A DNA stretch of 64,000 bases from CAVIQK01 sp963644945 (lineage in GTDB: Bacteria > Bacillota > Clostridia > Christensenellales > DTU072): positions 49,222-113,221 of the forward strand of contig CAVIQK010000005.1 of assembly GCA_963644945.1 (NCBI GenBank). The letters are read 5' to 3'. Both the position numbers and the translations under genes were made by a program. Below the pieces are notes generated by a model. The model saw nothing but the letters and a program-made list of their open reading frames with translations. It had not been told where the DNA came from and ran no database searches. Below are positions 54,413 through 61,383 of this stretch, one piece after another. Numbering within the stretch: position 1 is the first letter of the stretch; each line of letters opens with the position of its first letter.

Positions 54413-55490
54413 TTTTCTTTTCTATTTTAATTATCCTTTCGTTGTCTCCAACCACTTCAAAATTTACAACGATTATTTTTCCTTTTATTTCGTCTAATTT
54501 ATTCCATTCTATTACGGTGACTTCATTTTTTCTGTATAACACGTCTTCTAGTCCTAGTCCGTCCGCTTCAACTTCGCCGTCAAGTCTATACATGTCAACA
54601 TGATTTAAGGTGAGTCTGCCGTTATATGTCTTCATCAATATAAACGTCGGAGATAATATCTCATCGGTTATTCCTAGTCCACGTGCAATTCCTTTTGTAA
54701 ACGTGGTTTTGCCTGCGCCAAGATCTCCGACAAGAAATATCGTTTCTCCACCTCTTAATTTCTCGCCGAGGGCTTTTCCTAAGTTTATCGTTTCTTCTGC
54801 ACTGTTTAGATTATGAATTCCGAACACTTTGTTATTCATATTCTTTCCGTCCCAATGTAATATTTTGGTAAGCCTTTTGTATAATAAAAACGTTAAGACT
54901 CCTACTATTATACATCGTAACAAATTGAAAGGCAACACACCTAAAAATAAATAATAGATATAAAATGAATCGATCGTAATGTTTTTGTATAAAACTGACA
55001 ATAAATCTACTATTGCATTAAAATTTCCGTCAAAATAAAGGTTTACATAGAACGGTACTGCAATATATCTATTTACAAGCAATGCAACAATTGTAAGCAT
55101 TAAACTTCCCAAAACAATGCCTAGCAATGCATGTTTTTTATCCTTTTTGTGGCGATATATTAGAGATGACGGCAAGACAAAAGAAATTCCTAGCAATATA
55201 TCGGTTGTTTCTCCTACAAATGCAGTCGTTGAAAGGGGGAATTTTAGTAAACACTTCAAGACGATTACAAGACAACCACTAATCGGGCCCATTGAAAAAC
55301 CTGCAAGAAGGGCGGGTAGTTCGCTGATTTGAAAGTCTAAAAAACTTGGAAAAATTGTAGGAATATTGAATTTTGCAAAAGAATATAAAACAAAAGATAT
55401 TGCTACAAGTATAGATATTTTAGATAGATATGCCGTTGAATATCGAGGATTTTTGAATTTTGATAATTCTTTTTTTATTTCGTTTTTCAT
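54402..55490 (-). CDS. RibU-TsaE fusion: riboflavin ECF transporter S component joined to the t6A ATPase
   Basis: One 362-codon frame carries RibU (about residues 1-212, six membrane segments, with FQISELPALLAGFSMGPISG and the LKFPLSTTAFVGE loop) and, after a linker (HWDGKNMNN), a complete TsaE ATPase with GDLGAGKTTFTKGIARGLG, SPTF and HVDMYRL. RibU imports riboflavin with an ECF module; TsaE drives TsaB-TsaD turnover in t6A synthesis. The start is the ATG at 55490 with GGAGAC upstream. An in-frame ATG at 54839 preceded by GGAAAG might also give free TsaE. It lies directly behind an FMN riboswitch. No stop separates the two parts; the tethering is inferred. Confidence 0.9.
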   Translation of the reverse strand: MKNEIKKELSKFKNPRYSTAYLSKISILVAISFVLYSFAKFNIPTIFPSFLDFQISELPALLAGFSMGPISGCLVIVLKCLLKFPLSTTAFVGETTDILLGISFVLPSSLIYRHKKDKKHALLGIVLGSLMLTIVALLVNRYIAVPFYVNLYFDGNFNAIVDLLSVLYKNITIDSFYIYYLFLGVLPFNLLRCIIVGVLTFLLYKRLTKILHWDGKNMNNKVFGIHNLNSAEETINLGKALGEKLRGGETIFLVGDLGAGKTTFTKGIARGLGITDEILSPTFILMKTYNGRLTLNHVDMYRLDGEVEADGLGLEDVLYRKNEVTVIEWNKLDEIKGKIIVVNFEVVGDNERIIKIEKKNVK

Positions 55491-55499
55491 ATTGTCTCC

Positions 55500-55526
55500 A
55501 AAAAAATACACTCCATCGGAGTGTAT
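55500..55526 (-). terminator. FMN riboswitch expression-platform terminator
   Basis: A 9-bp perfect stem (ATACACTCC / GGAGTGTAT) with a 3-nt loop is followed by seven Ts on the minus strand, just before the ribosome binding site of the ribU-tsaE gene. It would stop transcription when FMN is bound. Confidence 0.9.
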
Positions 55527-55548
55527 AACGAAATAAAAGTATTACGTT

Positions 55549-55660
55549 ACTTCTTGTATCCGGACTATAACCGTCGGTGAGGGAATTTCACCCTCTCGGC
55601 ACAAAATATGTGTTAGCGGACTATAACCGCCGGTGAGGAATTACACCTCGCCCCGAAGTA
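55549..55660 (-). promoter_or_regulatory. FMN riboswitch (RFN element)
   Basis: The minus strand carries the conserved aptamer parts: CTTCGGGGCGAGGTG, TCCTCACCGGCGGTTATAG, GTCCGC, GTGCCGAGAGGGTGAAA, TTCCCTCACCGACGGTTAT and AGTCCGGAT, closing with GAAGT pairing to ACTTC in P1. FMN binding represses riboflavin uptake and synthesis genes, so ribU-tsaE, tsaB and rimI are all predicted to be turned down by high FMN. Confidence 0.95.
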
Positions 55661-55665
55661 TAAGT

Positions 55666-55694
55666 ATTATATTATGGTAAAATTACCTTGTCAA
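55666..55694 (-). promoter_or_regulatory. Perfect consensus promoter for the FMN riboswitch operon
   Basis: TTGACA (55689-55694), 17-nt spacer, TATAAT (55666-55671) on the minus strand; both hexamers and spacing are optimal. The predicted start lies at the 5' strand of aptamer P1. Confidence 0.9.
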
Positions 55695-55707
55695 TAAAAT
55701 ATAGGAA

Positions 55708-56025
55708 CTAGTCTTTCCAGAGAGATTCTAGCGAATATTTTTGACGAGTTTCTTTTGAAAACACGTGCAAAATGATTTCGCCGTAATCAAGAACAATCCA
55801 GTTGGCATCATCTCTGCCTTCTCTCTTGTCTACGTATATTCCGCATTCTTTTTCAAGTTTTTCTTCTACTGCATCGGCTATAGCTCTAACATTGGTAGTT
55901 GAACGGCCTGTCGCCAAGATAAAAGAATCTGCTATTACGGTCTTACCTTTTAGATCGATTTCGGTAACATCGGTTGCTCCCATGTCTTCTAAGATTTCTT
56001 CGATTTTTTCTTTGATATTAGTCAT
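55708..56025 (-). CDS. rsfS: Ribosomal silencing factor RsfS
   Basis: RsfS binds 50S protein L14 and blocks subunit joining when nutrients are low. The 105-residue protein has the family stretch VTEIDLKGKTVIADSFILATGRSTTNVRAIADAVEEKL and DDANWIVLDYGEIILHVFSKETRQKYSLE. It follows nadD-yqeK with an 8-bp overlap (ATGACTAA); the nadD-yqeK-rsfS order is standard in Firmicutes. A new promoter begins 14 bp after its end. Confidence 0.95.
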   Translation of the reverse strand: MTNIKEKIEEILEDMGATDVTEIDLKGKTVIADSFILATGRSTTNVRAIADAVEEKLEKECGIYVDKREGRDDANWIVLDYGEIILHVFSKETRQKYSLESLWKD

Positions 56026-57121
56026 AATTCGCTCCTTGATAATATTCTAAGCATTTTTTTGTCAGTGAATCTATTTCTCCACCATTTGAAATCAGGTGAT
56101 TATATGTATGTTGCACAACTTTGACAAAACCTTTTTGAAAATCGTCAAAAACGGCTTGCCTCAAAATATCGACTCCGTCATAATCTCGATACGGCTCCAA
56201 TGTATCTGCAACATAAACCAACTTTTGGAGATCGGACATATTGGCATCTCCCGTAGTATGAGTTCTTATAGCTTTCAAAATGTTGTCGTTTTTGATACCG
56301 AATTCTTCTCTTGCTATTCTCTCTCCTTCGTATTGGTGAACAACCGGATCGGGAACTCCCTCAATCTTGGGAAGAACTCTATTTTTTGCTATATCATGTA
56401 GCATTGTTGCTATGAAAACTTCGTCAAAATCTAGTTTTAATTCGGAGCGAAATTTCATTGCATATAGACAAGTTCTCACTACATGATTAAAGGTTTTTTC
56501 GGACATATTATTGCGTAATTCATTTACAAAATCTCTATATTTGCAATATAGTCCGTTTGATTGTATATATTTTAGTGCAGATTCGGGAATATCTTTTGAA
56601 TAAGAGAATATTTCTAGTTCTGCTTGTATTACAGAAGACGATATTTCTTTGCCGACATAAGACAAAACGTCCGCTTGCAACGAATAATTGTCAACCAAAT
56701 TTTTCAAGTGTGTTTTGAAATTGTCGTTTCCTTCTCTTTCTACAACTGCAAACCTTGTAGATTTGATTAGAGTCATAGGATCATGCCATGTAAGGAAAAA
56801 TTCAAGACTATCGCCACCCATGATAAATATGGTGTCGCATTGATATTCGCTCTTTATCGCATCAACAAGTGTTGTAGAATAACCGTCAGGCAATCGACTT
56901 TCTATATCGCTAACTTCCAGTCTATCGTCAAAATTAAATACTAATTTCGCCATATTAATTCTATGTTCGTACGAAATCGTTGCATCTTTTTTATGAGGCG
57001 GTGAATAAGTAGGGATAATCAAAAGTTTATCAAGCGAAAGTTCGTTCAATGCGGTCTTAACTATGTTTAGATGCTCGGAGTGTATAGGATCAAATGCTCC
57101 GCCAAATATTCCAATTCTCAT
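56018..57121 (-). CDS. nadD-yqeK: NadD-YqeK fusion: nicotinate-nucleotide adenylyltransferase with HD-domain Ap4A hydrolase
   Basis: Residues 1-190 form NadD, with GGAFDPIHSEHL at 8-19 and ISSSVIQ near 170; it makes deamido-NAD. Residues 200-367 form a YqeK-type HD domain: NHVVRTCLYAM, MLHDIAKN near 248, and HQYEGERIA and THTTGDANMS metal sites; in Bacillus YqeK hydrolyses Ap4A symmetrically. The two genes are adjacent in most Firmicutes and here form one frame. The start is the ATG at 57121, 7 nt after a -10 box and without a ribosome binding site; a TTG one codon earlier is unlikely. Confidence 0.93.
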   Translation of the reverse strand: MRIGIFGGAFDPIHSEHLNIVKTALNELSLDKLLIIPTYSPPHKKDATISYEHRINMAKLVFNFDDRLEVSDIESRLPDGYSTTLVDAIKSEYQCDTIFIMGGDSLEFFLTWHDPMTLIKSTRFAVVEREGNDNFKTHLKNLVDNYSLQADVLSYVGKEISSSVIQAELEIFSYSKDIPESALKYIQSNGLYCKYRDFVNELRNNMSEKTFNHVVRTCLYAMKFRSELKLDFDEVFIATMLHDIAKNRVLPKIEGVPDPVVHQYEGERIAREEFGIKNDNILKAIRTHTTGDANMSDLQKLVYVADTLEPYRDYDGVDILRQAVFDDFQKGFVKVVQHTYNHLISNGGEIDSLTKKCLEYYQGANYD

Positions 57122-57128
57122 CAAATCT

Positions 57129-57157
57129 ATTATATATTAAATCTATCGGTTTGTAAA
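57129..57157 (-). promoter_or_regulatory. Promoter placing the start site at the nadD ATG
   Basis: TTTACA (57152-57157), 17-nt spacer, consensus TATAAT (57129-57134) on the minus strand; 7 nt separate the -10 box from the ATG. Confidence 0.75.
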
Positions 57158-57177
57158 GATTTGAAAATTCCTAGAGG

Positions 57178-58443
57178 TCAACTCTCGTATGTAAACTCTA
57201 TGTCGAGTATTACTACGGTGTCGCCGTCTTGCATTCCTGCACATTTCAATGCTTTTATTACACCTTTTTCGACAAGTTGTTTTTGGAAGAAATTATTGCT
57301 TTCCGGTGAAGAAAGAACAACTTTTCTTGCAAGTTCATCTACAAATCCGCCATAAACTTCATAGGTATGATCATCAAGTTTTTCAACAAAAAAGTCTTCT
57401 GTGTTGCGAATATTAAGATCTATTTTTTCGTATTCTATAGGGGCTATAGGCGGAATTTCTTTGAGTTTTTCATATATTGCGTCTTTCAATTCCTTGACAC
57501 CTTCAGTCGTCGCTCCAGACAGTGCAAAGACCTTTTTGCCTGTTTTTTCTTCGAGTTTCTTTATACGATCCTTATAATCATCGGGGATAAGATCGATTTT
57601 GTTTGCTACGATGATTTCTTCTCTATAGAAAAGTTCTTCATTGTAATTTTTAAGTTCTTTTCTTATTATGTCGTAATCATCAAGATAATTTCTTCCGTCT
57701 GTTTCGGCGATATCTACCAAGTGGACGAGCAGTCTTACCCTATTTACATGACGCAAGAAATCGTGGCCTAGACCTAAACCGTCGGCAGCTCCTTCTATAA
57801 GGCCGGGGATGTCTGCCACTAAAAAACTGTCGTCATAATATTTGACTGTACCTAAATTGGGAGTAAGAGTCGTAAACTGATAATTTGCAATTTTGGGTTT
57901 TGCAGCACTGATGACAGAAAGCAATGTAGATTTCCCCGCATTAGGGAAGCCTATAAGCCCTACATCGGCAACAGTCATAAGTTCTAAAACAATTCCTATT
58001 TCTTCGGTCTTTCTGCCGTGTTCGGAAAATTTTGGAGCACGTCTGGTTGCAGTCGAAAATCTTGCATTACCACGACCACCAATGCCACCTTTTAAGAGCA
58101 AAACTTTTTGTTTATCTTCGATAATGTCGGTGATTATTCTTCCGTCTTCTGCTAGTCTAACAACCGTACCAATGGGGACCTTTATCGTTAAATCTTGTCC
58201 ACGTTTGCCAATTTTATTGGCTTTTTGACCGTTTTCACCGTTTTGCGCTCTAAAATGCTGAGTATAACGGAAGTCTATAAGAGTATTTTTAGAGGCATCG
58301 CCTTCTATGTATATAGAGCCTCCGTTGCCACCGTCTCCACCGTCCGGACCACCAAATTCAACAAATTTTTCATGGTGAAACGATGTGCAACCATTTCCAC
58401 CGTTGCCGGCTTTTATAAAAATTTTCGCTTTGTCTAAAAACAT
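57178..58443 (-). CDS. obgE: GTPase ObgE/CgtA
   Basis: Obg is a ribosome-assembly and stress-linked GTPase. The glycine-rich Obg fold occupies 1-158 (GNGGNGCTSFHHEKFV, GGDGGNGGSIYIEGD). The G domain has GFPNAGKSTLL near 166 and DIPGLIEGA near 212, with NKIDL near 282. The C-terminal OCT domain is at about 345-421 (VYGGFVDELARKVVL). The length of 421 fits the OCT-containing form. Its ATG overlaps the nfnB stop. Confidence 0.96.
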   Translation of the reverse strand: MFLDKAKIFIKAGNGGNGCTSFHHEKFVEFGGPDGGDGGNGGSIYIEGDASKNTLIDFRYTQHFRAQNGENGQKANKIGKRGQDLTIKVPIGTVVRLAEDGRIITDIIEDKQKVLLLKGGIGGRGNARFSTATRRAPKFSEHGRKTEEIGIVLELMTVADVGLIGFPNAGKSTLLSVISAAKPKIANYQFTTLTPNLGTVKYYDDSFLVADIPGLIEGAADGLGLGHDFLRHVNRVRLLVHLVDIAETDGRNYLDDYDIIRKELKNYNEELFYREEIIVANKIDLIPDDYKDRIKKLEEKTGKKVFALSGATTEGVKELKDAIYEKLKEIPPIAPIEYEKIDLNIRNTEDFFVEKLDDHTYEVYGGFVDELARKVVLSSPESNNFFQKQLVEKGVIKALKCAGMQDGDTVVILDIEFTYES

Positions 58444-59801
58444 TATTCTATACCCAACTTTTCTAATATTGCTTTTGCTGTTTTTTTGCCCGCACCCATT
58501 GCCAATATAACAGTCGCAGATCCCGTAACAGCATCACCGCCTGCATAGACCTTGTCAATTGAAGTTTTTCCGTTTTCGTCAACTTCAATGTTTCCTTTCT
58601 TGTTTGTTACAATTGAAGGTTCGGATTTTTTAATCAACGGGTTTGCAGAAGTTCCGACCGCAACTATAACTTGGTCGCATTCGACAAACATTTCTTCTCC
58701 TGTAGATACAGGGCGACGTCTTCCCGAGGCATCGGGCTCGCCTAATTCCATAACATCACAAATCATACCTTCTACGGTTGATTGTCCGACAATCTCTTTA
58801 GGATTTGTGAGGAACTTGAATATAATTCCTTCTTCTTCGGCATGGCGAACTTCTTCGGCTCTTGCCGGAACTTCCGCACGAGTCCGTCTATACACAATTG
58901 TCACAGTTTCCGCACCGAGTCTTAATGCTGTACGAGCGGAATCCATCGCAACATTGCCTGCACCTACTACAACTACATGTTTCCCTACCTTTATGGGGGT
59001 ATCCGAGTCTTCTTTATATGCCTTCATCAAATTGACTCTTGTCAAAAATTCATTGGCAGAGATTACGTTTAGTAAGCCTTCACCTTTTATGTTTAAGAAA
59101 TTGGGAAGCCCTGCACCTGTACCTATAAATATTGCATCGAAATCGTTTTCTAGGTCTTTTATCGTCAAAGTTTTGCCTATGACTACGTTCTTTTCAAACT
59201 TCACACCTAGTTGTTTTAATCCGTTAATTTCATCCGAAACTATGTTTTTCGGGAGTCTAAACTCAGGTATGCCGTAAGTAAGAACACCGCCGAACTCATG
59301 GAATGCTTCAAAAATCGTGACATCTACACCGTGTCTAATCAAAACATCGGCACATGTCAAAGATGATGGACCGCTACCTACGATTGCTACACGTTTTGAA
59401 ACGTTGGAACACAGATTTTGAGTAACTGTTTTACCAAAATCTCCTGCAAATCTTTCTAGTGCACCGATTGCCACTGCACCGCCAAGTTTATTTCTAACAC
59501 AACGTGCCTCACATTGATTTTCTTGAGGACAAACTCTGCCGCATACTCTGGGCAACGCATTGGTTGTTTTGATTATCGCAAGGGCGTTGTCTACATTTCC
59601 GGTTTTTAATTCGGCAATAAACTCAGGTATGCGAACAGATACCGGACATCCTTCCATACATGGAGGATTTTTACAATTTAAGCATCTATCGGCTTCTAAG
59701 AGCATGGTGGAATAATCAAATCCTGCCGATACCTCTTGAAAATCTTTATTTCTTTTTTGCGGATCTCTGTCCGCAGTTTTATTTCTTGGCCCCTTATTCA
59801 T
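58443..59801 (-). CDS. nfnB: NfnB / GltA-type NADPH-binding flavoprotein (NADH-dependent ferredoxin:NADP oxidoreductase subunit)
   Basis: The N-terminal two-[4Fe-4S] domain has CLNCKNPPCMEGCPVSVRIPEF near residue 42 and CGRVCPQENQCEARC near 95. The FAD site follows (VAIVGSGPSSLTCADVLIRHG near 140), then the NADPH site (VVVVGAGNVAMDSARTALRLG near 277) and a C-terminal VYAGGDAVTGSATVILAMGAGK. Together with the upstream gene this is the NfnAB pair, which bifurcates electrons between NADH, ferredoxin and NADPH. A glutamate-synthase small subunit is the alternative, but the neighbour argues against it. Confidence 0.93.
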   Translation of the reverse strand: MNKGPRNKTADRDPQKRNKDFQEVSAGFDYSTMLLEADRCLNCKNPPCMEGCPVSVRIPEFIAELKTGNVDNALAIIKTTNALPRVCGRVCPQENQCEARCVRNKLGGAVAIGALERFAGDFGKTVTQNLCSNVSKRVAIVGSGPSSLTCADVLIRHGVDVTIFEAFHEFGGVLTYGIPEFRLPKNIVSDEINGLKQLGVKFEKNVVIGKTLTIKDLENDFDAIFIGTGAGLPNFLNIKGEGLLNVISANEFLTRVNLMKAYKEDSDTPIKVGKHVVVVGAGNVAMDSARTALRLGAETVTIVYRRTRAEVPARAEEVRHAEEEGIIFKFLTNPKEIVGQSTVEGMICDVMELGEPDASGRRRPVSTGEEMFVECDQVIVAVGTSANPLIKKSEPSIVTNKKGNIEVDENGKTSIDKVYAGGDAVTGSATVILAMGAGKKTAKAILEKLGIE

Positions 59802-60622
59802 TAATCTTTCCTCAATCTACAATAATGCTGTTGTTCTTGGTTTTTATACTCTCTTAAGCGTTGCATCGCTTCGTCAAAATCTATTGCGTGACCGTCGAAT
59901 TCCGGTCCGTCGGCACATGCATATTTCGTTGTGCCGTCCACTTTTACTCGACAGCATCCGCACATTCCTGTTCCGTCAACCATTAGACTGTTCATTGAAA
60001 CTATAGTCTTTATGTTGTAAGGTCTGGTGACTTCAACGACCGCTCTCATCATTGGCATCGGTCCGACTGCGAACACTTCGTCAATTTTCTCTCCGTTATC
60101 TATTAGTGATTGAAGTTTTTGTGTGACAAAACCCTTTTCGCCTTTTGATCCGTCGTCAGTCATTACATAAAACTTATCTGCATATTTCTCAAATTCATCT
60201 TCGTAGAGAAGAAGATCTTTGTTCCTTGCACCTTCTATTACCGTCAAGTGCTTATGTTCTCCACTTAAAACTTTGGCTTGCGGACGAATAACTGCAGTTC
60301 CGATACCTCCTCCGACAAGCACTATGTTTTCGCCTGTTATTTCTGTAGGATTGCCAAGAGGTCCAACAAAATCTTCTATAAAATCTCCGGCCTTTTTCTC
60401 AAATAATTTGGCGGTTGATAAGCCTACTCTTTGGACCATTATGGTAATTGTTCCTTGCTCTCTGTCGAAATCGGAAATTGTAAACGGGACTCTCTCGCCA
60501 TTTTTGTCAACACGTAAAATTATAAATTGACCTGCCCTACAATTTTTGGTAACAAGCGGTGCGAGTATGGTAAACTCGTATACATTTTCGCTTAAATTTT
60601 TTACATTTATTATTTTATACAC
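59801..60622 (-). CDS. nfnA: NfnA: ferredoxin-NADP-reductase-type FAD/[2Fe-2S] subunit
   Basis: The protein resembles dihydroorotate dehydrogenase electron-transfer subunits: FAD-binding region with RVPFTISDFD, NAD-binding part with IVLVGGGIGTAVIRPQAK and AVGPMPMMRAV, and a C-terminal [2Fe-2S] site in MVDGTGMCGCCRVKVDG with KYACADGPEFDGH. PyrK is the alternative, but the adjacent nfnB makes NfnA the better call. It starts with GTG and overlaps nth by 8 bp (GTGTATAA). Confidence 0.92.
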   Translation of the reverse strand: MYKIINVKNLSENVYEFTILAPLVTKNCRAGQFIILRVDKNGERVPFTISDFDREQGTITIMVQRVGLSTAKLFEKKAGDFIEDFVGPLGNPTEITGENIVLVGGGIGTAVIRPQAKVLSGEHKHLTVIEGARNKDLLLYEDEFEKYADKFYVMTDDGSKGEKGFVTQKLQSLIDNGEKIDEVFAVGPMPMMRAVVEVTRPYNIKTIVSMNSLMVDGTGMCGCCRVKVDGTTKYACADGPEFDGHAIDFDEAMQRLREYKNQEQQHYCRLRKD

Positions 60623-61262
60623 TTTTCCTCTCCTTATATTCTTTGCAACAATGTGTCAGCATACATCTATCACATTCGGGATTGCGAGCATGACAAATAT
60701 ATCTTCCGTGAAATATTAAACCATGATGAATATTGTTCCAATCCTCTTCATTGTATATAGATTTTAAGTCTTTTTCGACGTCTTTCGGGGTTTTACCGTC
60801 AGACAAACCTAATCTTCTTGATACTCTAAATACATGGGTATCAACCGGCATGGCGGGTATGTTGTATGCGACATTTAACACTACTGATGCCGTTTTTCTG
60901 CCTACTCCCGGAAGAGTTATTAGTTCTTCTAATGTTTTTGGCACGATGCCGTCATATTTTTCTACGAGCATTTTTGACAATGCAATTATGTTTTTGCCTT
61001 TATTATTGAAAAATCCACACGAATATATATATGGTTTCAGCTCGTCTAAAGTCAAATTTTCAAAATCATAAGGGGTACTATATACTTCAAATAATTTTTT
61101 TGTAATTTGATTTACCCTTTTGTCGGTGCATTGTGCGGACAACACTACTGCCACAAGCAACTTGAACGGTGTATCATATTCCAACTCGCATTGTGCATCC
61201 GGATGCATCACTTCTAGATAATATTGAATCTGCGATGCTTGCTCTTTATTTACTTTATACAT
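60615..61262 (-). CDS. nth: Endonuclease III
   Basis: This base-excision-repair glycosylase/AP lyase removes oxidised pyrimidines. The helix-hairpin-helix with catalytic Lys is in LPGVGRKTASVVLNVAYN (near residue 115), catalytic Asp in PVDTHVFRVSRRLG, and the [4Fe-4S] cluster ligands in CHARNPECDRCMLTHCC (near 185). The start is the ATG at 61262; 7 nt upstream lies a -10 box and there is no ribosome binding site. It heads the nth-nfnA-nfnB-obg unit. Confidence 0.94.
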   Translation of the reverse strand: MYKVNKEQASQIQYYLEVMHPDAQCELEYDTPFKLLVAVVLSAQCTDKRVNQITKKLFEVYSTPYDFENLTLDELKPYIYSCGFFNNKGKNIIALSKMLVEKYDGIVPKTLEELITLPGVGRKTASVVLNVAYNIPAMPVDTHVFRVSRRLGLSDGKTPKDVEKDLKSIYNEEDWNNIHHGLIFHGRYICHARNPECDRCMLTHCCKEYKERKSV

Positions 61263-61269
61263 AATATGT

Positions 61270-61298
61270 ATAATAAACCAAAAACCTTCAAAATACAA
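61270..61298 (-). promoter_or_regulatory. Promoter placing the start site near the nth ATG
   Basis: TTGTAT (61293-61298), 17-nt spacer, TATTAT (61270-61275) on the minus strand; 7 nt separate the -10 box from the ATG. Confidence 0.55.
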
Positions 61299-61345
61299 GC
61301 ATTTAGTTTACAAAAAGATATTTGGTATGCCTTTATTAACATTAA

Positions 61346-61371
61346 AAAACTCTATAACGAGATAGAGTTTT
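61346..61371 (-). terminator. Intrinsic terminator after the DUF2207 gene
   Basis: A 10-bp perfect stem (AAAACTCTAT / ATAGAGTTTT) with a 6-nt loop is followed by TT on the minus strand, closing the lemA-DUF2207 operon. Confidence 0.8.
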
Positions 61372-61383
61372 AAAAACAAAGAT

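Noticed and set aside
55491..55511. Seven-codon N-terminal extension of RibU-TsaE
   Set aside because: It would use a GTG inside the riboswitch terminator; GGAGAC precedes the ATG at 55490.
55561..55640. Two copies of GGACTATAACCG as direct repeats or CRISPR-like units
   Set aside because: They are the paired conserved parts of the FMN aptamer.
58552..59277. Plus-strand open frame of 241 codons inside nfnB
   Set aside because: Antisense shadow of a conserved flavoprotein gene; composition is Ser/Thr-rich, as expected for the complement.
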